Positions 17,244 through 26,850 of a DNA stretch of 64,000 bases are shown here, piece after piece. Below the pieces are notes generated by a model. That model was not told where the DNA came from, ran no database searches, and saw nothing but the letters and a program-made list of their open reading frames with translations. The first letter of the stretch is position 1; every line of letters starts with the position of its first letter. Source of the DNA: Janthinobacterium sp051380735 (GTDB lineage Bacteria; Pseudomonadota; Gammaproteobacteria; Burkholderiales; Burkholderiaceae_D); NCBI RefSeq assembly GCF_051380735.1, contig NZ_JBNYXQ010000008.1, positions 1-64,000 on the forward strand. The letters are read 5' to 3'. Made by a program: the position numbers and the translations under genes.

Positions 17244-18440
17244 GTGGAACTGATCACACGCTTGCAACAGCAGTTGCAGACACTGGAAGAACGCAGCCTG
17301 ATACGCCGGCGCCGCACGGTCGACACGCCGTGCGCGCCGCGCATCAGCGTCGATGGCCGCGCAATGCTGGCCTTTTGCAGCAATGATTACCTGGGCCTGG
17401 CTTCGCATCCGCGCATCGTGGATGCCCTCAAGCAAGGCGCCGATCTGTACGGCGCCGGCAGCGGCGCTTCGCACCTGATCAGCGGCCATGGCCGCGCCCA
17501 TGCGCTGCTCGAAGAGCGGCTGGCCGAGTTTGTCGGCCCCAACCTGGAGTCGGCGCGCGCGCTGTATTTTTGCACCGGCTATATGGCCAACCTGGCCGTG
17601 CTGACTGGCTTGGCGGTGGGCGACAAGGACACCGAGATTTTTTCCGAAGCGCTGAACCACGCCTCGCTGATTGACGGCACGCGCCTGGCGCGCGTGGCCA
17701 CGCGCGTCTATCCGCACGCCGATACAGCTGCGCTGGCAAGCCTGCTGGCGGCCAGCACGGCGGCCACCAAAATCGTCGTCACTGACAGCGTGTTCAGCAT
17801 GGATGGCGACCTGGCGCCGCTGCCCGAACTGCTGGCCCTGTGCGAACAATATGGCGCCTGGCTGGTGGTCGACGATGCGCACGGCTTCGGCGCCCTGGGT
17901 GAACACGGCCGCGGTGCGCTCGAACATTTTGATTTGCACTCGTCCAACCTGGTATATGTGGGCACCCTGGGCAAGTCGGCCGGCGTCGGTGGCGCTTTCG
18001 TGGCCGCGCACGAAGCCGTGATCGAAACGCTGATCCAGAAAGCGCGCCCGTATATCTTTACCACCGCCGCACCGCCCGCAATCGCCCATGCGCTGCTGGC
18101 CAGCCTGGATATTATCGCCGGCGAGGAAGGCCGGCAGCGCCGCGCGCACCTGGCGGCGCTGGTGGCACAATGGAACGACGGCCTGCAATTGCGGCACTGG
18201 CAGCCGCTGGCATCGAACACCGCGATACAGCCCGTGATCATCGGCGAAAACGCCGCGATGATGGACATTGCCGCCAGCCTGTATCAGCAGGGTTTGTGGG
18301 TAGGCGCGATCCGTCCGCCCACCGTGCCCTTGGGCACCGCGCGCCTGCGCGTGACCCTGTCGGCCGGCCACACACAGCAAGACGTGGCACTATTGATCAA
18401 TGCAGTGAATAACCTGGAAAGGACGCGCCATGAGTCTTGA
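17244..18440 (+). CDS. bioF: 8-amino-7-oxononanoate synthase
   Basis: A 398-residue PLP-dependent alpha-oxoamine synthase that joins pimeloyl-ACP (or -CoA) and alanine. It shows FCSNDYLGLASHPR near the N-terminus, the glycine-rich GAGSGASHLISGH, the DDAHGFG motif, and the PLP lysine in GTLGKSAGVGGAF. The start is a GTG two bases after the bioA stop, with a G-rich site ahead of it. The 3' end overlaps bioD by 11 bases, so the genes are coupled. Confidence 0.95.
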   Translation: MELITRLQQQLQTLEERSLIRRRRTVDTPCAPRISVDGRAMLAFCSNDYLGLASHPRIVDALKQGADLYGAGSGASHLISGHGRAHALLEERLAEFVGPNLESARALYFCTGYMANLAVLTGLAVGDKDTEIFSEALNHASLIDGTRLARVATRVYPHADTAALASLLAASTAATKIVVTDSVFSMDGDLAPLPELLALCEQYGAWLVVDDAHGFGALGEHGRGALEHFDLHSSNLVYVGTLGKSAGVGGAFVAAHEAVIETLIQKARPYIFTTAAPPAIAHALLASLDIIAGEEGRQRRAHLAALVAQWNDGLQLRHWQPLASNTAIQPVIIGENAAMMDIAASLYQQGLWVGAIRPPTVPLGTARLRVTLSAGHTQQDVALLINAVNNLERTRHES

Positions 18441-19239
18441 TGAACCCATCGTCATCGGTACGGCCGAAGTGAGCGAAGTGGAAGCGGTACTGGAGCCGGC
18501 ATTGGAACCGGCCCCCGTGGCTGCCGCACTGCCGTCGCGCTTTGCCTGTTTTGTTACGGGCACCGACACGGAAATCGGCAAGACATTGACCTCGTCGGCG
18601 CTGCTGCATGCGCTGGTACAGCGCGGCGTACGCGCCTGCGGCATGAAGCCGGTGGCAGCCGGCGCCGAGCTGCGCGATGGCGAACTGCATAATGAAGACG
18701 CCGACAGCCTCAAAGCGGCCGGCAACGTCAACCTGCTGCCCAACCTGACCACGCCGTACATGTTCAAGGAGCCGGCCGCGCCGCATATCGCCGCCGCGCT
18801 TGAAGGCGTGACGATCGACCCGGTGCCTATCCTGGCCGCCTACCTCGAAGTGGCGGCCGCTTCTGATGCGGTGGTGGTGGAAGGGGTGGGCGGCTTTCGC
18901 GTGCCGCTGTCCGCCACTTTCGACACAGCCGACCTGGCGCAGCAGCTGGACCTGCCGGTGATTCTGGTGGTCGGCATGCGCCTGGGTTGCATTAACCAGG
19001 CCCTGCTGACGCTCGAAGCGATCGAGGCACGCGGACTTACCTTAATCGGCTGGGTCGCCAATACCCTCGAAGTGGAAATGCGCTTCATCGACGAAAATAT
19101 CGATGCGCTGATCGAGCGCATCCCGGCGCCGCTGCTGGGCAAGGTGCCGCGCATGGCGCAGCCGAGCGCCGCAGAAGCGGCGTCGTATCTCGATTTTACT
19201 GGCCTGCCGAACTGGCCGCTGCAACATCCCGACAATTGA
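18430..19239 (+). CDS. bioD: Dethiobiotin synthetase with an N-terminal extension
   Basis: A 269-residue ATP-dependent enzyme that closes the ureido ring of dethiobiotin. The P-loop is GTDTEIGKT; KPVAAGAE and the GVGGFRVPL block are also conserved. E. coli BioD is about 225 residues. Here roughly 38 acidic and Ala/Pro/Glu-rich residues (EVSEVEAVLEPALEPAP) precede the enzyme fold and look like a flexible tail. A shorter start is not obvious: the ATG at 18430 overlaps bioF in the usual way. The tail is either strain or family decoration or a start-site artefact. Confidence 0.93.
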   Translation: MSLDEPIVIGTAEVSEVEAVLEPALEPAPVAAALPSRFACFVTGTDTEIGKTLTSSALLHALVQRGVRACGMKPVAAGAELRDGELHNEDADSLKAAGNVNLLPNLTTPYMFKEPAAPHIAAALEGVTIDPVPILAAYLEVAAASDAVVVEGVGGFRVPLSATFDTADLAQQLDLPVILVVGMRLGCINQALLTLEAIEARGLTLIGWVANTLEVEMRFIDENIDALIERIPAPLLGKVPRMAQPSAAEAASYLDFTGLPNWPLQHPDN

Positions 19240-19264
19240 AGTAAACGAAACCCAAGGAATCACG

Positions 19265-20311
19265 ATGTCATTCATCCAAGAAGCAGCAAAAACCGTCGAA
19301 CTGCACCGTCCCGCGGCACGCATTACCGTGCCCGAAACGGCCACCTGGCCCGTCGCCGACGTGCTGGCCCTGTTCGACCTGCCGTTCAACGACCTGATGT
19401 TCAAGGCCCAGCAAACCCACCGCGCCAACTTCCCTGACGGTGACGTGGAACTGGCAACCCTGTTGTCGATCAAGACCGGTGGCTGCGAAGAAGACTGCGG
19501 CTACTGTCCGCAGGCGGCCCGCTACGACACGGGCGTGGAAGCGAAAAAAATCCTCGACATCGACACCGTGCTGGACGCCGCCCGCCAGGCCAAGGCCAAT
19601 GGCGCCACGCGCTTCTGCATGGGCGCCGCCTGGCGCGGCCCGAAGGACCGCGACATGGAAAAAGTCGAGGAAATGGTCAGCAAGGTCAAGGCCCTGGGCC
19701 TGGAAACCTGCGCCACCCTGGGCATGCTGGAAGAGGGCCAGGCCGACCGCCTGAAAAATGCCGGCCTCGATTTCTATAACCATAATCTGGACACGGCGCC
19801 CGAGTTCTACGACAACGTGATCTCGACCCGCGAATACCAGGACCGCCTCGATACCCTGGGCCGCGTGCGCGAAGCCGGGCTGAAAGTGTGCTGCGGCGGC
19901 ATCGTCGGCATGGGCGAGACGCGCCTGCAACGCGCCGGCCTGATCGCCCAGCTGGCCAACCTGAATCCGTATCCGGAATCGGTGCCCGTCAACCACCTGG
20001 TGCAGGTGGAAGGCACGCCGTTGTTTGGCCTGGAAGCGCTGGACCCATTCGAATTCGTGCGAACGATTGCGGTCGCCCGCATCACCATGCCGAAAGCGCG
20101 CGTGCGCCTGTCGGCAGGCCGGCGCCAGATGGGCGAAGCGGTGCAAGCCATGTGCTTCCTGGCCGGCGCCAATTCCATCTTCTACGGCGACAAGCTGCTG
20201 ACCACCGATAACCCGGAAGCGGAAGACGACCGCACCTTGTTGAACAAACTGGGCTTGCAGACGCGCGGTGCGATGCTCGAATCGGTACAGAAAGAGAAGT
20301 GCGGCTGCTGA
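19265..20311 (+). CDS. bioB: Biotin synthase
   Basis: A 348-residue radical SAM enzyme that inserts sulfur into dethiobiotin. The CxxxCxxC motif that binds the 4Fe-4S cluster is in GGCEEDCGYCPQAARY; the conserved NHNLDT, YPESVPVN and SAGRRQMG blocks follow. Length fits the family. It is 25 bp after bioD and 54 bp before the biotin-carboxylase subunit gene. It ends with CGC after a Lys/Glu-rich tail, as in many betaproteobacterial BioB proteins. Confidence 0.97.
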   Translation: MSFIQEAAKTVELHRPAARITVPETATWPVADVLALFDLPFNDLMFKAQQTHRANFPDGDVELATLLSIKTGGCEEDCGYCPQAARYDTGVEAKKILDIDTVLDAARQAKANGATRFCMGAAWRGPKDRDMEKVEEMVSKVKALGLETCATLGMLEEGQADRLKNAGLDFYNHNLDTAPEFYDNVISTREYQDRLDTLGRVREAGLKVCCGGIVGMGETRLQRAGLIAQLANLNPYPESVPVNHLVQVEGTPLFGLEALDPFEFVRTIAVARITMPKARVRLSAGRRQMGEAVQAMCFLAGANSIFYGDKLLTTDNPEAEDDRTLLNKLGLQTRGAMLESVQKEKCGC

Positions 20312-20365
20312 TCTGATCTGCCCCCATAAAAAAACTTCCAGCCACGAGCTGCAAAGAGAGAGACC

Positions 20366-22378
<2,013 letters not shown>

Positions 22379-22386
22379 GAATCATC

Positions 22387-23319
22387 ATGCGCATATTGCT
22401 GCAACGTTCGGACGGCAAGGAGGCGGACTGGATCAGCGAATTGGCCGCACTGCTGCCCGAGGCCGAGATCACTGCCTGGGGCGAAGGCATAGCGGTGCCC
22501 GACTGCGACTACGCCGTGGTCTGGCAGCCGCCAGCGGCCATGCTGGACCAACTGGGCAAGGTCAAAGCCATTTTCAATACCGGTGCCGGGGTCGATGCGC
22601 TGCTCAAATTCGGTGCCGCGCTGCCGGCCGATGTGCCGCTGGTGCGCCTCGACGATGCTGGCATGGGCGTGCAAATGGCCGAGTATGTGAGCCACGCCGT
22701 GCTGCGCCACTTCCGCCGTTTCGACGACTACGAAGCGCAGGCGCGCGCCGGCATCTGGCAGCCGCTGCCCGCCTTCGACAAGACGGACTTTCCCGTTGGT
22801 GTGCTGGGCCTGGGCGTGCTCGGCACCCGCGTGCTGGACGCGCTGGTGCAGTTCGAGTTTCCGCTGCGCGGCTGGAGCCGCAGCCGCAAACAACTCGATG
22901 GCGTCGAGTGCTTTGCAGGCGAAAAGGAGCTGGAAGCCTTCCTGCGCGGCACGCGCGTGCTGATTTGCCTGCTGCCACTCACGCCGGATACCCACAACGT
23001 ACTGGACCGCGCGCGGCTGTCGATGCTGCTGCCGGGCGCTTATGTCATCAACGTGGCGCGCGGTGCGCACCTGGCCGAGCCGGATCTGCTGACATTGATC
23101 CGCTCGGGCCATATCGCCGGCGCCACGCTGGACGTGTTTCGCAATGAGCCGCTGCCGCAGCAGCACCCGTTCTGGCAGGAGCCGCGCATCACCATCACGC
23201 CGCATGTCTCTGCCACCACCCTGCGCCGCGAAAGCGTGGCGCAAATCGCCGCCAAGATACGCCGCCTGCACGCTGGCGAAGTTGTGGCAGGCACCGTCAA
23301 CCGTTTGCAAGGATACTGA
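22387..23319 (+). CDS. ghrA: Glyoxylate/hydroxypyruvate reductase A-like 2-hydroxyacid dehydrogenase
   Basis: A 310-residue D-isomer-specific 2-hydroxyacid dehydrogenase of the GhrA type. The NAD(P) motif is GVLGLGVLGTRVLDAL; the active-site segments are INVARGAHLAE (Arg), TLDVFRNEPLP (Glu) and ITPHVSATT (His). It reduces glyoxylate or hydroxypyruvate in E. coli. It lies between liuD (8 bp) and liuE (1 bp), so it is translated with the leucine pathway, although no step of that pathway needs it. Its true substrate here is unknown. Confidence 0.88.
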   Translation: MRILLQRSDGKEADWISELAALLPEAEITAWGEGIAVPDCDYAVVWQPPAAMLDQLGKVKAIFNTGAGVDALLKFGAALPADVPLVRLDDAGMGVQMAEYVSHAVLRHFRRFDDYEAQARAGIWQPLPAFDKTDFPVGVLGLGVLGTRVLDALVQFEFPLRGWSRSRKQLDGVECFAGEKELEAFLRGTRVLICLLPLTPDTHNVLDRARLSMLLPGAYVINVARGAHLAEPDLLTLIRSGHIAGATLDVFRNEPLPQQHPFWQEPRITITPHVSATTLRRESVAQIAAKIRRLHAGEVVAGTVNRLQGY

Positions 23320-23320
23320 A

Positions 23321-24241
23321 ATGAACGCTGCTACCAGCCTGCCAAAACAGGTCAAGATCGTCGAAGTGGGTCCGCGCGACGGCCTGCAAAATGAAAAGGA
23401 GACCATCAGCGCCGCCGTCAAGATCGAACTGGTCGACCGGCTGACGCAAGCGGGGTTTGCGAATATAGAAGCGGCCTCGTTCGTGTCACCCAAATGGGTG
23501 CCGCAGATGGCCACCAGCACCGAGGTCATGGCCGGCATCGCCCGCCGCCCAAGCACCATCTATTCCGCGCTGACGCCGAACATGCAAGGCTTCGACGCGG
23601 CGCTGGCGTCCAGGGCAGATGAAGTGGTGATCTTCGGCTCGGCCTCCGAGGCCTTTTCGCAAAAGAACATCAACTGCTCGATCGCCGAATCGATCGCCCG
23701 CTTCGAAGGCGTGGCCAAGGCCGCCAAGGATCACGGCCTGCGCCTGCGCGGCAGCATCAGCTGCGCCTTCGGCTGCCCGTACCAGGGCGAAGTGCCGCTC
23801 GATGCCGTCGCTGACGTGGTAGGGCGCATGCGCGACCTGGGCTGTGACGAGATCGACATCGCCGACACCATCGGTGTGGCCACGCCCCGAAAAACACAGG
23901 CCGTGATGGCGCGCGCCATCGCAGCGTTCCACGTGGGAGGCTTGTCCGGCCATTTCCATGATACCTACGGCCAGGCGCTGGCGAACATCTACGCCAGCCT
24001 GGAACTGGGCATCGCCATCTATCACTCGTCGGTATCGGGCCTGGGCGGCTGCCCGTACGCCAAGGGCGCCACCGGCAATGTCGCCACCGAAGACGTGCTG
24101 TACATGATGAATGGCCTCGGGATCGCCACCGGCATCGATCTGGACCAGGTGGTCGACGCCGGCCAGTTCATTTCGCAGCAGCTGGGCCGCAAGGGTTCCA
24201 GCCGCGCCGGCAATGCGCTGGCGGCCAAGCGCCTGGCATAA
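23321..24241 (+). CDS. liuE: Hydroxymethylglutaryl-CoA lyase
   Basis: A 306-residue TIM-barrel lyase that splits HMG-CoA into acetoacetate and acetyl-CoA, the last step of leucine degradation. VEVGPRDGLQNEKE is the N-terminal metal-site segment, HFHDTYGQAL gives metal histidines, and GLGGCPYAKGATGN carries the catalytic cysteine loop. The start at 23321 directly follows the ghrA stop, with AAGGA 8 bases upstream; an upstream in-frame codon at 23144 lies inside ghrA and is rejected. It ends the cluster ahead of two hairpins. Confidence 0.95.
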   Translation: MNAATSLPKQVKIVEVGPRDGLQNEKETISAAVKIELVDRLTQAGFANIEAASFVSPKWVPQMATSTEVMAGIARRPSTIYSALTPNMQGFDAALASRADEVVIFGSASEAFSQKNINCSIAESIARFEGVAKAAKDHGLRLRGSISCAFGCPYQGEVPLDAVADVVGRMRDLGCDEIDIADTIGVATPRKTQAVMARAIAAFHVGGLSGHFHDTYGQALANIYASLELGIAIYHSSVSGLGGCPYAKGATGNVATEDVLYMMNGLGIATGIDLDQVVDAGQFISQQLGRKGSSRAGNALAAKRLA

Positions 24242-24248
24242 AAGAAAA

Positions 24249-24275
24249 GACTCCTGCAGTGTGAATGCAGGGGTC
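24249..24275 (+). terminator. Hairpin just after liuE
   Basis: A 10-bp stem (GACTCCTGCA at 24249-24258 with TGCAGGGGTC at 24266-24275, one G-T pair) with a 7-base loop, starting eight bases after the liuE stop. The T-run after it is short (GCTTT). It may attenuate or protect the 3' end rather than end transcription alone. Confidence 0.45.
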
Positions 24276-24300
24276 GCTTTCCCTGGACAGTACAGACGAA

Positions 24301-24335
24301 AAAAAACCCAAGAGCGTGAACTCTTGGGTTTTTTT
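24301..24335. terminator. Strong bidirectional rho-independent terminator
   Basis: A perfect 14-bp stem (24301-24314 with 24321-24334) around a 6-base loop. It has CCCAAGAG/CTCTTGGG at its core, with a run of A on the left and seven T on the right. It can stop the liu-bio transcript from the left and the tRNA-Pro transcript from the right. Confidence 0.85.
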
Positions 24336-24344
24336 CTACAAATT

Positions 24345-24421
24345 TGGTCGGAGTACAAGGATTCGAACCTTGGACCCCCTGGTCCCAAACCAGGTGCGCT
24401 ACCGGGCTGCGCCACACTCCG
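24345..24421 (-). tRNA. tRNA-Pro (anticodon TGG)
   Basis: The minus strand folds into a full cloverleaf of 77 bases. The acceptor stem is CGGAGTG with TACTCCG (one G-T pair), the anticodon loop TTTGGGA gives anticodon TGG, and the T-arm has GGTTCGAATCC. The 3' CCA is encoded (complement of 24345-24347). It stands alone between the terminator and the next gene, not in a tRNA cluster. Confidence 0.96.
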
Positions 24422-24572
24422 AAGACCAAGATAATACAGACCGGATTCGATTCGGTCAAGGGTCCGGCAAAACTTCCCGTAAATAATTTACGCTGCTGCC
24501 GGCCCCGGCCGTTTCGATGCCAAAAAAGTATGCGACACTAAGCGCCAGTTTTCTCTCACAGGATGCGAAAAC

Positions 24573-25184
24573 ATGACGGCACTACCATTTGCTTATTCCT
24601 TGCATGATTACCCGGGCCCGGCACGCCGGCGCCACATCGCTCCTGTGGTGGGCGTGGTGCTGCTGCATGTGGCGTTGCTGTATGGCTGGCGCCATGCCAA
24701 GCCGCCGCCCCTGCCCGACGCCGGGCCCAGGGTCGAGTCGGTCACCGTGTGGATACGCCCGCCAGTGGTCAAGGCGCTGCCGCCACCGCCCGTGGCCAAG
24801 GTGGCGCCGCAACGCGAAAAGAAACCGGTCCGTGCAGCGCCGTCGCCCCGGGTACCGGCCATGCCAGCGGCCGAACCCGTACCGAACGCCATCACGGTTG
24901 CGCCATCGCCCACGCCAGCCGATCCGCTGGCAACTGAGGCACCGAAGTTCGATATGGAAGCGGCCTTGAAAACCGCGCGCAAGGTGGCCAGCGAACGCGA
25001 CCCGGCCAAGGTTGGCACGGCAGTCGGCCAGATCCCGGACAAACCGTTGCGCACGGAAACCCAGCTGGCGCGCGATATTGCCAGTGGCAAGCGCGGCGAT
25101 TGCCGCACCGCGTATGCGGGTGCCGGGCTATTGGCACCGTTGGTAATGCTGCTCGACAAGAAAGATAGCGGATGCAAATGGTAA
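24573..25184 (+). CDS. Membrane-anchored proline-rich protein of unknown function
   Basis: A 203-residue protein I do not recognise. A short cytoplasmic head is followed by one membrane segment (HIAPVVGVVLLHVALLYGW, about residues 21-39), with a histidine at each end as in TonB-type anchors. Residues 45-125 are rich in Pro, Ala and Lys (PPPPVAKVAPQ, PSPTPADP), which suggests an extended periplasmic spacer. The last 60 residues are less biased: RDIASGKRGDCRTAYAGAG and a closing KDSGCKW, with two cysteines that could pair. The known TonB C-terminal fold is not seen. An ATG at 24573 lies about 35 bp after AT-rich promoter-like sequence. Neighbours give no clue. Confidence 0.6.
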   Translation: MTALPFAYSLHDYPGPARRRHIAPVVGVVLLHVALLYGWRHAKPPPLPDAGPRVESVTVWIRPPVVKALPPPPVAKVAPQREKKPVRAAPSPRVPAMPAAEPVPNAITVAPSPTPADPLATEAPKFDMEAALKTARKVASERDPAKVGTAVGQIPDKPLRTETQLARDIASGKRGDCRTAYAGAGLLAPLVMLLDKKDSGCKW

Positions 25185-25210
25185 CGATCTCAAGTCATAA
25201 ATAACTTGAA

Positions 25211-25250
25211 TATGCCCATATTGGGTACTATCATACCCAATATGGGCATA
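25211..25250. promoter_or_regulatory. 40-bp perfect inverted repeat, probable double operator
   Basis: Two 17-bp arms (TATGCCCATATTGGGTA, 25211-25227, and its exact complement at 25234-25250) flank CTATCA. Each arm contains its own dyad, CCCATATTGGG (25215-25225) and CCCAATATGGG (25236-25246), whose centres are 21 bp or two helical turns apart. A -10-like TACTAT (25226-25231) lies between them, and the likely start codon (25242) is inside the right arm. It probably binds the HTH protein encoded right after it. Confidence 0.75.
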
Positions 25251-25874
25251 TATGCAGATACGTTATTTTCCAAAACACAGCAACGCGTGCTGGCCTTGCT
25301 GTTTGGCCAGTCGCAACGCTCGTTTTACGCCAACGAGATTATCGCTTTCGCCGCCATGGGCTCAGGTGCGGTACAGCGCGAACTGGCAAAGCTGGTGAAG
25401 TCAGCCTTGGTCACTGTCAAAAAAGTGGGCAACCAGAAGCATTACCAGGCGAATCATCATGCACCGATTTTTGATGAGCTGCGCAGTATTGTCATGAAAA
25501 CTTTTGGCGTGGCCGATGTGCTGCGCGTGGCACTGCAAGCGCACTGGCCGCAGATCGACCTGTCGTTCGTGTATGGTTCGATGGCAAAAGGAAGCGAACA
25601 AGCGCACAGCGACATCGATTTGATGGTGATCGGCGAACCGATCTCGAATGCCGCCTTGCTCGACGCATTGCAACCGCTACAGCAGCAACTGGGCCGCACC
25701 GTGAACCCGACGCTCTACACGCCGACGGAATTTGTCCAGCGCGTACGCGACGGCAAGTCATTTATCGTGCGCGTGCTGGAACAACCGAAAATCTTTGTGA
25801 AAGGCGGGGAAGATGAACTCATCGGCCTCACAAGCACTGGCGAATCTGGCGCGGATCGGCCAGCTCAAGGCTGA
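25242..25874 (+). CDS. Winged-HTH and nucleotidyltransferase (MNT) fusion, probable antitoxin-like regulator
   Basis: A 210-residue protein. The first about 85 residues form a winged helix (MGIYADTLFSKTQQRVLALLF, then GSGAVQRELAKLVKSALVTV). The rest is a minimal nucleotidyltransferase of the pol-beta fold with the catalytic motif GSMAKGSEQAHSDIDLMV, in which the metal-binding DxD is intact. Such fusions are commonly paired with a HEPN-domain protein in MNT-HEPN modules, where the transferase silences the HEPN toxin by AMPylation. The start at 25242 lies in the operator with no ribosome site, which fits a leaderless message; 25206 (TTG) or 25212 are alternatives. The 3' end overlaps the truncated partner by 62 bases. 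Confidence 0.72.
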   Translation: MGIYADTLFSKTQQRVLALLFGQSQRSFYANEIIAFAAMGSGAVQRELAKLVKSALVTVKKVGNQKHYQANHHAPIFDELRSIVMKTFGVADVLRVALQAHWPQIDLSFVYGSMAKGSEQAHSDIDLMVIGEPISNAALLDALQPLQQQLGRTVNPTLYTPTEFVQRVRDGKSFIVRVLEQPKIFVKGGEDELIGLTSTGESGADRPAQG

Positions 25875-25947
25875 ACCACCCGATGCGCGCGAGCGTGCGG
25901 GCTTGCTGCATTCTGCAGCCGTGCGTTCCCTACTCCTGCCCCTTTAG
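25813..25947 (+). pseudogene. 5' remnant of a HEPN-like partner gene
   Basis: An ATG at 25813, inside the 3' end of the nucleotidyltransferase gene, opens a 44-codon frame (MNSSASQALANLARIGQLK, then AEPPDARERAGLLHSAAVR). From memory, this matches the N-terminus of a family of about 150-residue HEPN-type proteins encoded downstream of HTH-MNT genes. The frame stops at 25945-25947 after running 18 bases into the 3' end of the convergent rsmI gene. The remaining two thirds, including the RNase motif, is missing. A deletion that fused this gene to the rsmI end is the simplest reading. If the short product is genuine, it would be a different small protein. Confidence 0.5.
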
Positions 25948-26838
25948 TTGCAAGGCCCGCTCATATAAAGCATTCTTTTTGCGCCCGGTAATTTGCGCCG
26001 TCAGGTTGGCTGCCTGCTTGACGCTGCATTCGGCCAGCAGGATGCCCAGGATGCGTTCGGCTTCCACGTCTTCGGCGTCCTGCGCTTCGGTGGCGCCTTC
26101 GAGCAGGATGACGAATTCGCCTTTTTCGCGATGTGCATCAAGTCGGATCCAGGCTTCGGCTTCGGACAGCGGGCAGCGGTGGATTTCTTCGAACAGCTTG
26201 GTCAGTTCGCGCGCGAACACCACCTGGCGCGTCGGCTCGAACGCGTCGGCCAGGGCGGTGGCGCAGTCGAGGATGCGATGCGGCGCTTCATAGAAGACCA
26301 TGGTGGCGGTCACGCCGCGCAGGCTGTGCAACATGTTTTCGCGCTGCTTGGCCTTGGCGGGCAAGAAGCCGATAAAGTAAAACTGGTCGTTCAGCAAGCC
26401 GCTGGCGGAAATGGCGGTAATCGCCGCTGACGGGCCGGGCAAGGGCAGCACGCGCAGGCCGGCCGCACGCACCGCGTCAACGATGCGCGCGCCGGGATCG
26501 GATACGGCAGGCGTACCGGCGTCGGAGACCAGCGCGATGCGCTCGCCGGCATGCAGGCGGGCGATCAGGGTTTGCGCCACTTCGCGTTCGTTATGTTGAT
26601 GCGCAGCAATTAACGGCTTGTTCAGGCCAAAACGCGTCAGCAAATGCGCGGTATTGCGGGTATCTTCACAGGCGACAGCGTCAGCCAGGCTCAGCAGGTG
26701 CAAGGCGCGCAGGCTGATGTCGGTAACATTGCCGATCGGCGTGGCCACTACATACAATGTTGCGATAGGATAGACCTGGTGCGCGGCCTCTGTCATGATG
26801 GGCAGGCTGGCGATGGAACTGATTTCTTGTACGGTCAT
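25930..26838 (-). CDS. rsmI: 16S rRNA 2'-O-ribose C1402 methyltransferase
   Basis: A 302-residue SAM-dependent methyltransferase of the tetrapyrrole-methylase fold (YraL). It shows TLYVVATPIGNVTDISLRAL near the start, then ACEDTRNTAHLL, ALVSDAGTPAVSDPG and PLPGPSAAITAISASGL. It methylates the ribose of C1402 in the decoding centre. The true start may be 26838 or the ATG at 26796, because neither has a good ribosome site and the conserved part begins about residue 25. It diverges from lpoA with only 12 bp between start codons, as in the yraL-yraM pair of enterobacteria. Confidence 0.94.
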   Translation of the reverse strand: MTVQEISSIASLPIMTEAAHQVYPIATLYVVATPIGNVTDISLRALHLLSLADAVACEDTRNTAHLLTRFGLNKPLIAAHQHNEREVAQTLIARLHAGERIALVSDAGTPAVSDPGARIVDAVRAAGLRVLPLPGPSAAITAISASGLLNDQFYFIGFLPAKAKQRENMLHSLRGVTATMVFYEAPHRILDCATALADAFEPTRQVVFARELTKLFEEIHRCPLSEAEAWIRLDAHREKGEFVILLEGATEAQDAEDVEAERILGILLAECSVKQAANLTAQITGRKKNALYERALQLKGQE

Positions 26839-26850
26839 TTTGGAGGATCA

